Made by a program: the position numbers and the translations under genes. Below the pieces are notes generated by a model, which was not told where the DNA came from, did no database searches, and saw nothing but the letters and a program-made list of their open reading frames with translations. 64,000 nucleotides of DNA from Paguma larvata (lineage: Eukaryota; Chordata; Mammalia; Carnivora; Viverridae): contig CM057839.1 in assembly GCA_030068075.1 (NCBI GenBank), forward strand, positions 17,649,167-17,713,166. Reading direction: 5' to 3'. Positions 46,023-59,200 of the stretch are shown piece after piece. Each line of letters starts with the position of its first letter. Position 1 is the first letter of the stretch.

Positions 46023-48377
46023 TTGAGGAATACTTCATTTATTGCATTTAGCTTTATTGCAATTTTCAGATACTGTGTTTTTATTGTTGTTGTTTTTAAG
46101 TAACTTGAAGGTTTGTGACGACTCTGCATCAAGGAGTCTGTTGGCATCAGTTTTCCAATGGCATTTACTCATTTCTTGTTTCTGTGCCACCGTTTGGTAA
46201 TTCTTGGCAAAATCTCAAGCTTTTCCATTATTATCATTTTTGTTACCATGACCTATCATTAATCTTGTATGTTACTATTGTTACTGTTCTGGAGCGCCAG
46301 GAACCATGCCCATGTAAGACAGCAAAATTCATAAATGCTGTATCTATTCTGACTGCTTCAATGACCAACTGTAACTGTTCTTCTACTTTTCTCCTCCTCT
46401 GACCTACCTGTTCACAACAATATTGAAATTAGGCTAACTAATAACCCTAATAATAACCCTACAATGGCTTCTAAGTGTGCAAATGAAAAGTTGTACACCT
46501 CTTACTTTTAAACCAAAGGTAGATATGATTAAGGTTAGTAAGGATGTCAAAAGTTGAGAAAGGCCAAAAGCTAAGCCTCTTGCACCGAAGTTAGCCAAGC
46601 TGTGACTGCAGGGGAAAAGTTTTTGAAGGAAATGAAAAGTGCTATTCCAGTGAACACACAAATTATAAGAAGCAACTTTATTGGTGGTGAGGAGAAAAGT
46701 TTTAGTGGAAGATCAAACCAGCTGCAACAGTCCCCAAAGCCAAAATCTAATCCAGAGCAAGACCTTGCCACTCTTCAATTCTACGGAGGCTGACAGAGGT
46801 GAAGAAGTTGCAGGATAAAAGTTTGAAACCAGTAGAGGCGGGTTCATGAGGTTTAAGGAAAAAGAAGCCACCTCTGCAACATCGAAGTAGAAGGTGAAAG
46901 CAGCAAATGCTGATGTAGAAGCTGCAACAAGTTATCCAGAAGATCAAACATTATTAATGACACTGATTACACTAAACAACAGATTTTCAGTGTAGACAAA
47001 ACAGCCTTCTACTAGAATAAAATGCCATAGATGGAGAGGAAAAGTCAATGACTGACTTCCAACGTTCAAAGATTTGAACTTCAAACCCGAGTCTCTTATT
47101 AGGGCTGATGAAGCTGGGAACTAAGTTGAAGCCAAAGCCCAAATTTTGAAAATTTGAGGGCCCTTCTGAATTATTCTGGATCTACTCTGCGTGTGCTCTA
47201 AACTAGAAGAAGAAAACCTAGTTGACATCATATCTGTTCATATCATGGTTTACCAAAACTTTTAAACCCAGTGTTGAGATCAACTGCTCAGAAAAATGTT
47301 ACTTTGAAGATATTACTGCTCACTGACAATACACCTGCTCACTCAAGAACTCTGAGATGTACAAGAAGATTAATGTCGTTTCAATGTCTGCTAACAACAT
47401 CCATTCTGTAGCTCGTGGATAGCACAGTTATTTTGAATTTCAAGAATCATTTAAGAAATACATTTCATAAGGCTAGAGCTGCCATAGATAGTGATCCCTC
47501 TAATGGTTTTGAGTCAAGTAAGTTGAGAATCTTCTGGAAAGCATTCCTCATTCTAGGTGCCGACAAGAACATTTGTGATTCTTGGTAAGAGGTCAAGGTA
47601 TCAACATTAATAAAAGATTGGAAGAAGTTGATTCAAGCTTCCATGCATGACTTAGAAGCGTTCAAAACTTCAGTGGAGGAAGTCACTGTAGATGTGGTAG
47701 AAATAGCAAGAGAACTAGAATTAAAAGTAGAACCTGAAGATGTGAGTGAGTTGCTGCAATGTCATTATAAAACTCATAGATGAGGAGTTGCTTATAAATG
47801 AGCAAAGAAAGTAGTTTCTTGAAATGGAATCTACTCCTGGTGATGAGGCTGTGAAGATTACTGAAATGACAACAAAGGGTTTTGAATAGTACATAGGCTT
47901 AGTTGATGAAAAGCAGTAGAGATTGACTCCAATTTTGAAAGAAATTCAACTATGAATAAAATACTATCAAACAGCATCTCACACCACAGGGAAGTCACTC
48001 ATGAAAGGAAGAACCAATCAATGTGGCAAACTTCATCATTGTTGTATTTTTAAAAATTGCCACAGCCTCCCCAACATTCAGCAACCACCACCCTGATTAG
48101 TCAGCAACCACCAACATCTAAGCAAGGCCCTCCCCCAACAAAAAAATTTGACTTGCTGAAGTTCAAATGGTTAGCATTTTTTAGAAATAAGGTAATTAAG
48201 GTATGTACATTGATTTTCTTTTTAGAAATAATGCTATTTTACATTCAATCCATTACAGAATAGTAGAAATATAACTTTTATATACACTGGGATGTCGTTT
48301 GACTTGCTTTGTTGCAATATTTGCTTTATCACAACAGTCTGGAATCAAAATTACAGTATATCTGAGGTATGCCTTTG
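46023..48377 (+). mobile_element. near full-length Tigger (TcMar/pogo) DNA transposon, inactive
   Basis: About 2.35 kb that follows the Tigger1-type consensus from one end to the other. The ends are inverted: 'aggaatacttc' at 46026-46036 and 'gaggtatgcctt' at 48364-48375, whose complement is close to the left end. Just inside both ends are the 'tttattgc' / 'ttgcaatatttgctttat' stretches typical of this family. The transposase region lies between. TA target duplications are not intact. It is one of the most complete old elements in the window. By family it was active early in placental evolution and is now dead. Confidence 0.9.
46464..48174 (+). pseudogene. Tigger transposase pseudogene
   Basis: Remnant of the transposase that once moved the element: a pogo-type protein with an N-terminal CENP-B-like DNA-binding region followed by a DDE-superfamily nuclease domain. 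The start (ATGGCTTCTAAGTG) at 46464 and the end (about 48172-48174) were placed by alignment by eye to the known element. The first frame ends at codon 16 (TAA, 46509-46511), and many stops and indels follow. Readable remains include 'gagcaagaccttgcc', 'tcatgaggtttaaggaa', 'caacagattttcagtgtaga' and 'gatgtggtagaaatagcaag'. Short frames here on either strand (46434-46947 and 46602-46793) are debris of it. It cannot make a protein. Domesticated relatives of this transposase exist in mammals (the TIGD genes), but this copy shows no selection for coding. Confidence 0.88.
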
Positions 48378-48477
48378 ATCTGAAAACTACAAAAAAACTG
48401 AAAAAAAAGCAAAACAAGGAAATAATATAAAATAGATGATAAAATAAAACAAAAATAAGTATAATGTTCATGGAATG

Positions 48478-48806
48478 TAAGATTTGATATTGTTAAGCTT
48501 TGTATTCTCCCCAAATTGGCCTACGGAGTTAATGCAATCCACATCCCTACAAACTTTCTTTGTAGAAATTGATATTTTTAAGATCTACATGAAAATGCAA
48601 GGGACATAAACATACCAAAATTCTTGGCGGGAATGGGGAGTTGGTAGACTCATACTTTCTAATTTCAGACTTTCTATATAACTACAGTAATCAAGAGAGT
48701 GGTAATCATGAAAGGAAATGTAAATCAATTTAGTAAATTCACATATGATCAAATGTATTTTGGCAAAAATTTAAGAAATTTAAATAGATCAATGAAGAAA
48801 AGAATG
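48478..48806 (+). mobile_element. L1 ORF2 fragment
   Basis: 'gatttgatattgttaagctt', 'ctccccaaattggcctacgg', 'gttaatgcaatccacatccc', 'aaaatgcaagggacataa' and 'actacagtaatcaagagag' match the L1 ORF2 region after the reverse transcriptase core. Frame is broken. Lies about 100 bases after the Tigger right end. Confidence 0.85.
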
Positions 48807-48809
48807 TCA

Positions 48810-50495
48810 CTTTGTAAGTATAATAGGAAAAATATATCTTTCTGTACAATATAAATTATTGAAAGAATTAACCTTAAATTTAATGTTCAAATATGCTGTA
48901 TCAATTTCAAGTTTTATTTAGAATAATTGTCCAAGTACATTGTTTCTCATAACTTCAGTTGTCCAATTTATCATAACCATTTCTAAGAGTTTAAAAACAC
49001 ATTGCTTCAACATAAAGAACTCTTGTGTTAGTGGTCCTTTTGGTAAACTGACTTTTAATACTATTCTATTAAATAGTGCCAATATCTAGACTGACAATGG
49101 AGAGATGTAAAAACCAAGAATCTTCCCTTCAAATTGCTGTTCATTAACCTATGTTGATTACTGAAAGCAATAAAAAAGTGATTCAATATATATTAAAAAT
49201 TTCTAGTATTTGTTTTTATTGCTAAAACATATCTCCTCTAACTGCAATAGACTTAAAACACTTTTTAGACTCAATTTCTCTCATTTTTTTATTTATCTGA
49301 AAGCAATGTATAAAAGATGATTCCTAGATGGCTAAGTAAGAAGTGGAATATTGACAGCTACTGACAAAATATTCAGCTATTAAAATATAGACCTAAAGGA
49401 CAAATCCCCTATTAAGGCATAATTGTTTCAAAATAATCCTCCAAATAATTTCTCCAGAATCAGTTGTTTTTGGTCCTGGTTTGTGTGAGTATATGTAAGC
49501 ATGTTACCAGAACATATGAGAAGGTTTTTAAACTAAGAAATAAAATCAAAAAGAAGTGAACAGAAAATAAATATTCAGTAATCGCTGAACAACAAATAGA
49601 TCTAGATTAAGTGAAAATGTTGGTTCTGTATTTAAGTAGTTATAAGAAGTATAAAAGGAATTTTATATATTTTCTGAGAAATTAGAAATAAGATGTATAA
49701 ATAGATGTATAAATAGATTTACAGCCAAAAAGAAAATCATTTGCCAGAAACAGAAGTTCTATTACCATTCAAGCACCCACCATATAGAGTAAACTGAGAA
49801 AGGATTTCCCATAGATTATCAGGAGATAGAATTGTCTCATGGGGTAGATTTGAGGTGACATCAGTTTAATCAAAATATTCCTTAGTTCTCCACTCCACTC
49901 TCACTAGGGCCCTATAGTTTAAGAGAAAATCAGGTTAGCCATAAGATCATGACAAATTATATTGGTAGAGCGATCTAAGACCTTTTTCGGTGGCCTTAGA
50001 TAAAATGAACAGAGTATGTTTGCGTCATTAATATCAGCAATGGATAGGTTATGAACCACAAATATAGCTGTTAGGGAAAAATAATTTTATGACAGTCTTC
50101 ACATGTTTTAAATATTCATAGAGTGATGTTCAAAGCATACTGCATTCTAGTAGCAAGATAGGAAACAGATACATTGCCAAATATATTTGCTGTATGGTGG
50201 TCCTCAAATCTTTCAGAGCAAATACCCTTTATTAATATATTTAATACCAGTTGCTTATAAGGGATAAAGCAACTTGAACCCTGTGCCCAAAATATAAGAA
50301 AAAGAGCCAAAGCATTTGACTTTCTCATCTACATGATTTGTCTCAATTTGGTCTCAACGTTTGGGAATTTTGCTAGAATGCACAATACAAAAAGAGATGT
50401 GAATTATACTTTAACTTTTAAAGTTGAAGTATAAGGTATATCCAAGAAAATGAATGAATTTGAAACTCTGTGTAACCAACAATGAGAGATGTCAT
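48810..50495. other. unannotated 1.7 kb, no gene seen
   Basis: A+T-rich. A small tandem repeat 'agatgtataaat' (two and a half copies) lies at about 49691-49720. A - frame of 70 codons (50116-50328) is unrecognised. Confidence 0.45.
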
Positions 50496-50499
50496 GGAC

Positions 50500-51295
50500 A
50501 ACATGGCAGGTTGCCTTGGTTTGTTCCAGATTTTGGTGGAAAACTTTCAGAATTTTAACAATGATATAGGATGTGAACTATTATTGTTATGTGTATGCTG
50601 GCTTTATTTTTTAAAAACCTACAAGTTTTCCTTTTTTTGTTGGTTCTATCTCCCTGAAGAATTTATCCTTGGTTGATGCTATTTCTTCACCAAGTATTTG
50701 GAAGAATTATCTTTTGAAGCCATTGAGCCTGGTGTCTCCTCTATGAAAAGTTGTTTTTAATTAAAGATTAAAGTGTCTCCTTTTTTGTTGTTATTAGTAA
50801 TTTGTACCTTTTCTCTCTCCCTCATTATCTCACTAGGGGCTTATCAGTTTTACCCACAAAGAATTGGTTCTTTCATTTCAACATGCTTATTTTATGTCTC
50901 TGCTTTTATCATTTACTTGCTTCTTTGAGTTTAATTAGCAGCTTTTTTTACATTTTTCTTTAGATACAGATTTTTAGCCATTTATCCATGTTGCTGTATG
51001 CATTTAAAGCTACACATGTTCCCTTGAGCCCAGCTGTAGCTGCACCCCATAAATTTATGCTATGTTATCATTGCCCTTTAATTCCCAATACCGAGTAATG
51101 TTTTTTCCCTAATTTCTTTGATATACAGGATATTTAGAAACATATAGGTTAATTCCCAATGATCTCAATTTTTCCTAGTTTTTTTAACTAATTTTTGGCT
51201 TAATTACACTATGTTCATATGATACACTTTATCCTTTAGAATTTATTGAAATGTTTTATGATGTTGAATGCTTGTGTTCAATGTGAGTGTCTGCA
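50500..51295 (-). mobile_element. L1 ORF2 fragment, antisense
   Basis: On the + strand: 'cttggtttgttccagatttt', 'gaattatcttttgaagccat', 'agtaatttgtaccttttctc', 'acaaagaattggttctttca', 'tgtagctgcaccccataaat' and 'ttaattacactatgttcat' match the reverse complement of L1 ORF2 (reverse transcriptase region) in consistent order. It is diverged and not coding. The + frame at 50482-50676 is antisense to it. Confidence 0.8.
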
Positions 51296-51530
51296 CCAAC
51301 TCAGTATCAAACCCCAAGAACCATGAAAACATTTACAATAAAATTAGGTTGAAGTTCTTCTCCCCCATAAAACAAGCTAGAAGAGGGATAGGGAAAAACA
51401 ACAGTGATCACAGACTGTGAATTATCTTTATCTCTATGGGAGAAACAAAGGAAAGCAAAAGGGCACTGGAAGGACCTCAGCCTAGAGGCCACGTGCAATT
51501 TCTAGCTAGCACGATCACTCCCTTCATGAA
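51296..51530. other. short unannotated gap
   Basis: No gene or repeat recognised; 'gaggccacgtgcaattt' contains a CACGTG motif near 51488, no further support. Confidence 0.35.
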
Positions 51531-51534
51531 GCCA

Positions 51535-51640
51535 GCTAGGAGATTCCAGAACATCCCCGAAGTTACACAGCTAGGATTTGAAATATTTTCTGACTCCAAA
51601 GATCAATTCCTTCCACTCTATCCCTTAAGTGTTTTACTTC
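51535..51640 (+). mobile_element. MIR SINE 3' fragment
   Basis: 'gaagttacacagctaggattt', 'gaaatattttctgactccaaag' and 'ttccactctatccc' match the MIR 3' half (gtcacacagctagtaagtgg ... ctgactccaaagcccatgctctttccacta). Confidence 0.6.
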
Positions 51641-51916
51641 ATGGAAGACAGGAAACAAATGATCTAAGGAAGGAATAACCCTTGGAAAGCAAAACCTTTT
51701 TTCCTCACAAAAAGTAAGCAGCAAAAAGATACAAAGAAATATTGTCTTGGAGAGAAGGAAGGAAATAAAACATGTCCAATGATGTTGAGCTTTGCAGCTG
51801 AATGGGAAGCAAGACTACATTGCGGGTATGAAGTATGTTGGTATGACTTGAGGCCACAATCTCTACCCTGCAAATAAGCCCTTTCTTACTTCAGCATGTA
51901 TATGTATTTAAACAAT
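51641..51916. other. short unannotated gap
   Basis: No gene or repeat recognised; a 69-codon - frame (51664-51873) is unrecognised. Confidence 0.35.
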
Positions 51917-52010
51917 ATCCAAGTGATAAGGTATTTTACATAACTTGCATCGTAAGTTTGTTTTATCCAAGTGATAACTTATTTTATATGACTTATTATC
52001 AGTTTGTTTT
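51917..52010. repeat. two-copy tandem repeat, 48-bp unit
   Basis: 'atccaagtgataag...' at 51917-51964 is followed directly by 'atccaagtgataac...' at 51965-52010. Both end in 'agtttgtttt'. The copies agree at the ends and differ in the middle (acataacttgcatcgta against atatgacttattatc). Confidence 0.75.
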
Positions 52011-53168
52011 CTTTCATTGTTTTACTTCTCTAATAGTGTCTCTGGTTTTCATTTTTCTCCATAATGAGAAAGAACTCGAATTCTCCCATAGTAAGTGAAA
52101 ATGGCTATTGTCTCAGATATAAAAATTGAAACCAAACTATGACATCCATCTAGTAGGGTATGAAATATTGCTTCCCCACTGATAGCTGAATAGCATGGCA
52201 ATGTGGGGACAGAGAGGAATATTGGAATAAGAATAGATTCATTCAGGGTTTAGGATATTCAGTAGGATATGCTAATTAACCACACACTGAGAAAGTAGCA
52301 ATTGGGACTAATTCTTAATTCTTTAATGTGTTTTTCCTCTCAAGCTTTACAGGAAATATATTTATATTCTGTAAACTTGGAATTGTATGCTGGGAAATAT
52401 GTTTGAATAAAATGTTATATTTTATGATAATTTGTAAGGTAATAGATTGCAGTTCTTTTTGACTAGCATGCTTTCTTCTGCATCTGTGACTTGCTCCTGC
52501 CTAAACTATATTTGATTGCTATCTGCCAATCATTCTGTTCAAATGAACATATTAAGTATACTCTGAAAATAGATCAACTAAAACATATGGCATTGATGCT
52601 ACATATACTTTGACTTTGCTGGCTGCCTGGCCCAAACTCCTTCACTCTGAAAGACAGATAGAAAATGACACATCTATTTCATTATATCAGGTCTTAACCC
52701 AACATTAATATCAATTGAATAAAATCAATTTTAAAACTTCCCCCAAATGTCACATTATTCAAATAGACCATGTTGTCGCAAAATGTACTATCTGGTAAAG
52801 CAATAAAAGTAAAACACAAATGCCCCGTGTTGACATTTCACTGCATAGCATCTCCACTAATAAGATTCTGGCTCCATTTCTAGTTATAATGCACTTGTGA
52901 AACACTAGAAACCAAATATAAATCAGGTGTTGTAAAGCAGCCCAAGCTCCAGGACTGCTCAAGAGCCTGCAGAGGAAGGAGCGCTGGAAGAAAAGGGCAG
53001 ACAAGTTTACTTCTCTTTGCCTCAAACATAGGCCAGCGTGTATCTTCCCTTTCTCCTTTTCATGTTTGTTGTAGGTATTGCACAATAAAGGTCACCGGAG
53101 TGTGCACATTGGCACACACATACATAATTGTCCTTAAGATGCATACACCATTTTATCTTGTGTTTTAT
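52011..53168. other. unannotated 1.2 kb, no gene seen
   Basis: A 108-codon - frame (52759-53085) is unrecognised and has no supporting signal. A+T-rich otherwise. Confidence 0.45.
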
Positions 53169-53238
53169 TAAGTATCTGATCACGTCCAGTTTTGATAAAA
53201 CGGTATATGGATCTTAAGTATTTGATCACGTGCAGTTT
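53169..53238. repeat. 25-bp direct repeat pair
   Basis: 'taagtatctgatcacgtcca' onward at 53169-53193 and 'taagtatttgatcacgtgca' onward at 53214-53238 differ at 2 of 25 positions and start 45 bases apart. Confidence 0.75.
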
Positions 53239-56200
53239 TCCATTTTTAATGGAGTTTTCAACATTGCATTGAACTGTTTAGAGAAATTTTCCATTGACCA
53301 TTATTTTCTTTTCAAATTCCGCATCTGAATCAGTAATATTACCATTAATATGGCCTCCAGAAGTGGTGAGAAACACGATCTTTGATTTGCCTTACCCCCT
53401 TGATCTTCCGTTACATATGAACGTGTTTCCTATTTTTAATTGAGTTTTCTATTTTTATTAAAAGTAGATATATAAAAAATATTGTAAAGTATTGAAACTC
53501 TTCCTCAAAAACCTGTAGGTTACCTTTTCGTTTCTTTAACAATCATGTCATTATTGATACATTACATGTATACATGATCAATTGATATTATTTCTTTCAT
53601 TTAGAATTTTTCTTCTTCCATACTTTTTTTTCCACATTTTCCAGATATTTAAAGGTCATTTTATACTTTCATTAAACTACATTAAAGTATCCTTTTCTTC
53701 TTCTAGAGAAATTTGTTCAGAACATCGTCTATTAAATACCTTCAGATAAGTCAATAAATGAACAATTCCTGTACTGAAAAATGCCATATTTTAACAGCTT
53801 GAGGCTTCCTTTCTAAAAATCATTTTAGTCTTGTATAAATATGGGTGATTTAATGCATAAAAATATCAGACATTAATATTCTCCAATTAGAAGCTAGAAG
53901 ACTCAGTTTTATGTTCAAATAATGTCATTTTACTTGCTAAATCAAATGAATAGCCAAGTTCTATTTTTCAAAAGAACATATGATAACTTTTCTGAGGAAC
54001 ACTGGGGAATTTACTGCTTTATCTGATGAATCATTTTTCATTAATTTGTGGGAATGAAGTCCTAACAAAGGGGTAAAATTTAACTGTGAGCTCCCTTCCA
54101 ATGTCCAAGGTTTTATTAAAACTTAACAAATGAGGCTTTTTTCAGTATTTACATAAGGCACTTTATTATCAAATGTTTCATGTGTCATGAGTTAATGTCT
54201 TTTTAATATGAAAGTAGTGAAGTTTTCCTATTGACCTGTACATCACTCTGCTCACTGGTATAATTAGTGGTAATAAAACATTATCTCTCTTAATCAACTC
54301 TTTAAAGCTGGCAGGAATCATCAATTCTACATCCTTCCCATTTAGATGAGTAATGTACACTCTGCAGAGATTTTCGTCCCATTTAGGTGAAAATATATTC
54401 TTTTTAGACAATGTTCCATTCGCTCTACTAATGACTAGCTAGTGACAATAATTATTATACTACACTAAATTCCTTTATACAGCGTAGACATCTTTTTTTG
54501 CCATATCTGACCTTTAGAGCATTATTAAGTTATCAGTGACCCATGTAGTATGTAAGATAGGGACTGGAAAAGTGTGATTCTAAGTCATTTTTGATTTTCA
54601 TATCTCATAAGGTTATGTTAACAAATTGGAAAATAACACTAAAGAAAAACAAAACAATTCTTTGACAAAGAGATAACCAGTATTCATTAACTACCTATGT
54701 TTTTCATTTACTATACCATAGAATTGTTTTCCTATTTTAACAAATTTGTTTAGTGACGTTTATATTTTAAATATGAAGGTGCTTATAATGTTGATATAAC
54801 CTTCTGACGGCCTTTTGGGTACAGAAATGTTATTATGCCAGAACAGAGAAAAAGTTTTGGACAAGTTATGATACATAGTTCCCAGTAAATCCTGTTATTT
54901 CAACTACTATAACAGCCGAAATCTGAGGTACGAGGAATTAAACATTTAGCTTTTAATTCCCTAAAATATAAATGTCTGTAAACAGAGAACATCTAATCTC
55001 AAGAGAGCTGAATTTGAATTCCCATGTTAATTAAATCAAGTAATGAAATACAAATAAAGATGGATGTCATATATTTCAACCAAGAAAATGTAAGAATACT
55101 ATGTGCACAGGAAAAGAGAAAGAAAAAAAGGTACTAAATCATGGTTTGCTACAGTGGCCAAACCCATCCCACTAATTTCCTATGGCTAGTGTGCAGAGGT
55201 TTGAAATTTTTAAGAACTCAGCAGACAGTCACAGACCTGACAAGAAGAATGTGAAGCAACAGAGGCCTTGGTCGAGGGCATAGTGGAAGGAAAAGACAGA
55301 ATTTGTCAAGCAGGGAACACAGACCTGAGCAGAGGCTTGCTCAGATGAGCAGGGCCTGCTGGGGATTTACAGAGCAGCACACAGAACAGATGAAAGAACA
55401 CGGTTCTGTCAGAACAGTACACTACGGTTGGTTACAGGATGTTCAGATAGGATCTTTCTGCCCTCGTCTTCAACCAAGGAGTGCAAACAATAGCTGCAGT
55501 GTTCCACAGAGTTAGGTAAGCCGCATTGCACAGATTCCAAGAAGGGGCTTAGAAGTATTTAGAAAACTCTTCTACACTGATTGTTGGAGATTTGAGAGAG
55601 CCTCTGAGTAGAGTTTCTAGGGAGAACTGGTACGTTTTTAACACTCTCCCTGCACCCAAGGTAGAGGAGTGACCAAGATCCCATCTCTCAACTCCAGTTT
55701 CAGTCAGACTTCAGCTAGATAATGCAAAAGCGTGACACGCATCCCAGTGCTTAGGGCAGACTGAGTTATGTATAAAAATCTAAAGGAAAAGGAACAGTTT
55801 AGTTGGTCTGGATACATCCCAGAGGGCAGTTGCTGTTGGGTTGGGCTTGACCTGTTTCCCGTTTGTTGAGTCAAGAATATTTGATTATCTCCCATTCAAA
55901 AGATATGTGTCCTCCATATGCAAGAGCCAGGTCAGTATTCCCTTGGAGCCGTCCCAAATGGGCCACTGAGAAGGCTGACAGAACCGAAGAAACTGGATGC
56001 TACAGGTGCATTTCTGACCTGTGGAGCTGCACATGCAGTAAATCACCAAGCCAGTGAGGAATGCCTTGGCCGAGTCTCCAAAACCAATAAAATCTAATGA
56101 GAGCACAGGTTCCCTTTAAAAGGAAAAAATCGCAAGCTCTAAGTACCTGCGAGGTCCAGTCATTTTAGAGTAAGTCAGGTAAGAAAAATCCCCTGCATCT

Positions 56201-59200
56201 CTCTCTCCTTCCCTCCCTCTCTTTCTCTCGCTTCCATCTTTTGTCAGATACTGGTGGTTAGTAAGGCGAGAAACTGGAATCAAAGCCTAAAGCAAGGTAG
56301 GAAGGGAAAGATAGAGTGGACTGTTCTCAGTTCTGAATTGGGTCTGCTCTCCACTCAACTCCACTCAGAGTTTTATTATCCAAGAGTGAGTAGAAAATAG
56401 GACTAGAGTTTTCAAGCAGGGGTAAAGGAACTTCCACAAAACACACTTTAAAATGTACAGTGGAAATAAAAATTAGCCTCTTATTATATCCCCTTCATCC
56501 TGCCTGTTCAAAATATTCCATGAAGCATCTACATGCCTTTGGAGGCCACACGGCCATAGGGATGCAAAGGGGAAGAATGGGGTAAAAAACTGAACGATTG
56601 TTTACTCCAAAGAAAATAACTTCTGAAGCTGAAATTAATGAGGGAGCTTGAAGTGACCATTATAAATTTTTCCTACCAACAGCAGAAATGAGAGTTGGAA
56701 AACAAATTGAATTCAGATTTTGAAAGAAACATCAAGTCTTCTGTATATCCAAAATGTATTCTGTAAATGCAATTGCAGGGCACATAATGCCAAAATAATC
56801 TTAAATAGGATTGTTAAGTTCTACCTTCTTGAGGTGTATATGAAAATGCAAACCTCATTCTATCTCTCCAGGCTCTTGAGATCTTTACTAATTCAACAGG
56901 CAAAAAATGACTAGGAAGTCACAGAATTGATTTTATGTGTGTCTATGTATGCATGAAATTTTAGAGTTTACCAATAATCATTAACCAGGCTTAAGATTGA
57001 ATCTGAAATATTAATTCTTTTTATATCCCAATCCAATATATTTGAGGGTTATTTTAAAAATATCAAATGTGTCTTATCTTTATACCAGATAAAACTGAAA
57101 AAAAAAACTTTATGGATATCTTATGTATTCAGAAAACAATTATACATATTTTAACAAGTTTGACCATTGGAATGCATCGATGATGATAAAGCATCTAAAA
57201 TCTACCCTAAATAACAGTAGTTATACCAATTACTGCGTTGTGATATTCACAAGCCCACAGAGGAATTATATCTTGGTCCAAGCTTTAGGATGCATTTCCC
57301 CACAGGTCAGGAAGTGCTTGATAGTTTTGATTTAACCAACAATAGAATTAGCATGTTTTAGCACCATTAAGGATTATGGCCCTGTTTTTTAATGGATTTG
57401 TATTAGAATCTCCCTATAAATAAAAGCAATTTTATTTTCTCACTAAAAACTTACTAAGAAGCCCAGAAATTTAGGTATCAGAAATTAACTTGTTCACCAT
57501 CTTTTTTCCTTTTTAGATCTATAATTTCTTCTGTGTTTTCATTCAGCAGAAGGTTTGATAAACAATTTAAAGCTTAGCAAGGCAATCATAATAAATTGGT
57601 GTCATAAAAACAAAACCCAAACTGATTACCTTTTATTATACATTAAAAAAGGAAAAAAAAAACCTCTTATTATTCCTGGATAATTACTATTAAAAGGCAA
57701 GTTCACTTAGCTCATACACTCCAGGGTTAAAATAACCCATCAAAAACATCCTTGTATCAGAAGTTTTCCCTACCAGCTTAAAAGTTAGAACTATTGGACT
57801 ATACACTAGGTGTGGAAATTTGTCTGGAATCATGTACATGAAACTTCATAAAATTTTTGATACTTAAGAGGTGATAGGTGAAAATACTCAAAATCTCTCA
57901 TTTTTTTCATCTCATAGGTAACATGTATTATGGTAAGCATACATGTTCTGATTCTATGAAGAGCAACTAGCTTCAAATAGCATCAATATGAAAACACTAG
58001 GCAGCTCTTATCTTTTCCTCACAAGTAGTGGGGTGTAATCACAGCATTTGAAGAATATACTTTGCTTCGATATAAAATCAAACTTTAGTCAAAATTTAAA
58101 ACTGTTACCAGATAAGCCTTGGCAGATTTTTTCACTTAACATAATTCTTTTTTGGTTCTGTTTTGAATCTTTCCAAGTACTTACCTAAAGTTAAATATCT
58201 GATCCTACCTTAAGACGTTTATTTATTGCTATGTGTTTTTACTTTAAGGATAGTCAGCAGCTATTTTCTTTCTAATATTATTTTTACATGAAAAATTAGT
58301 AATATAAAAAAAGGTTGGCTAAGTCAAATTTAATTCTATATTTTCAAAATGATGAGGGTAAAAATACAGGGGTATATCTTTTCATAGAAAATAGAATATA
58401 AATAATTTTATCCCAGGAACTATCAATTAAAGGACTAATTTGAATTCTCCATAATTCATAATGAGGTAGGTATTTTAATAGTGCATTTCTTCTTCGTCAA
58501 TGTACAACAAATACATTGAAACATGTTACACTGTGAAAATACACAGTAAAACAATAGCTTTGGAGAAAAGTAAATGCTATAACGTAGATGGTGGACGGCC
58601 TTTCATGCATAGCTACAGCCAAGACCACAGACTCACTCTCAAATATTGGTAACTCTAAATAATCTGACACAAAGTATGTAAACCATTGTGGGATTTGGCT
58701 ATGTAATTTTACCCACTTGATTTTCATTTTTTTTCTTTCCATATGCCTATTCTGCTGAAAGTTTATAAATGCTTGAGATAATGTGGTACATATAATAAAC
58801 TACATACTCACATATATATGGACATACACCATTCGACAGAACACACCATCTCTGGGTGACTACCAGACACCAGGAGCAGTACCAGAAAAACAGATCTAGA
58901 TCTATATTCTGAATCAACAGGTTCTACAAATGAGTTAATCCCTTTCCACAAATACATAAGGAATTAGTGGTAGGGAAACTATGGCCCCTTAGAAAAAATA
59001 AAATATACCCTCATTTCATCAATGCTGTTTGAGTTACCTAAAAAATTACTGATTCCTAGTATTAGTCCTAGTGATTCTCCTCCTAAATGATTTCAAAGTG
59101 ACCTGATAAGAGCATGCAAAGGAAATTACAGAGCATTGTTCCCTCTTTCTAAACACAGTGTACCCATACTTTTTTGAGTTAACAAGGCTATGAAAATTCT

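Noticed and set aside
46115..46402. 95-codon + strand frame that looks like a small protein
   Set aside because: It is the 5' non-coding part of the Tigger element, upstream of the dead transposase start.
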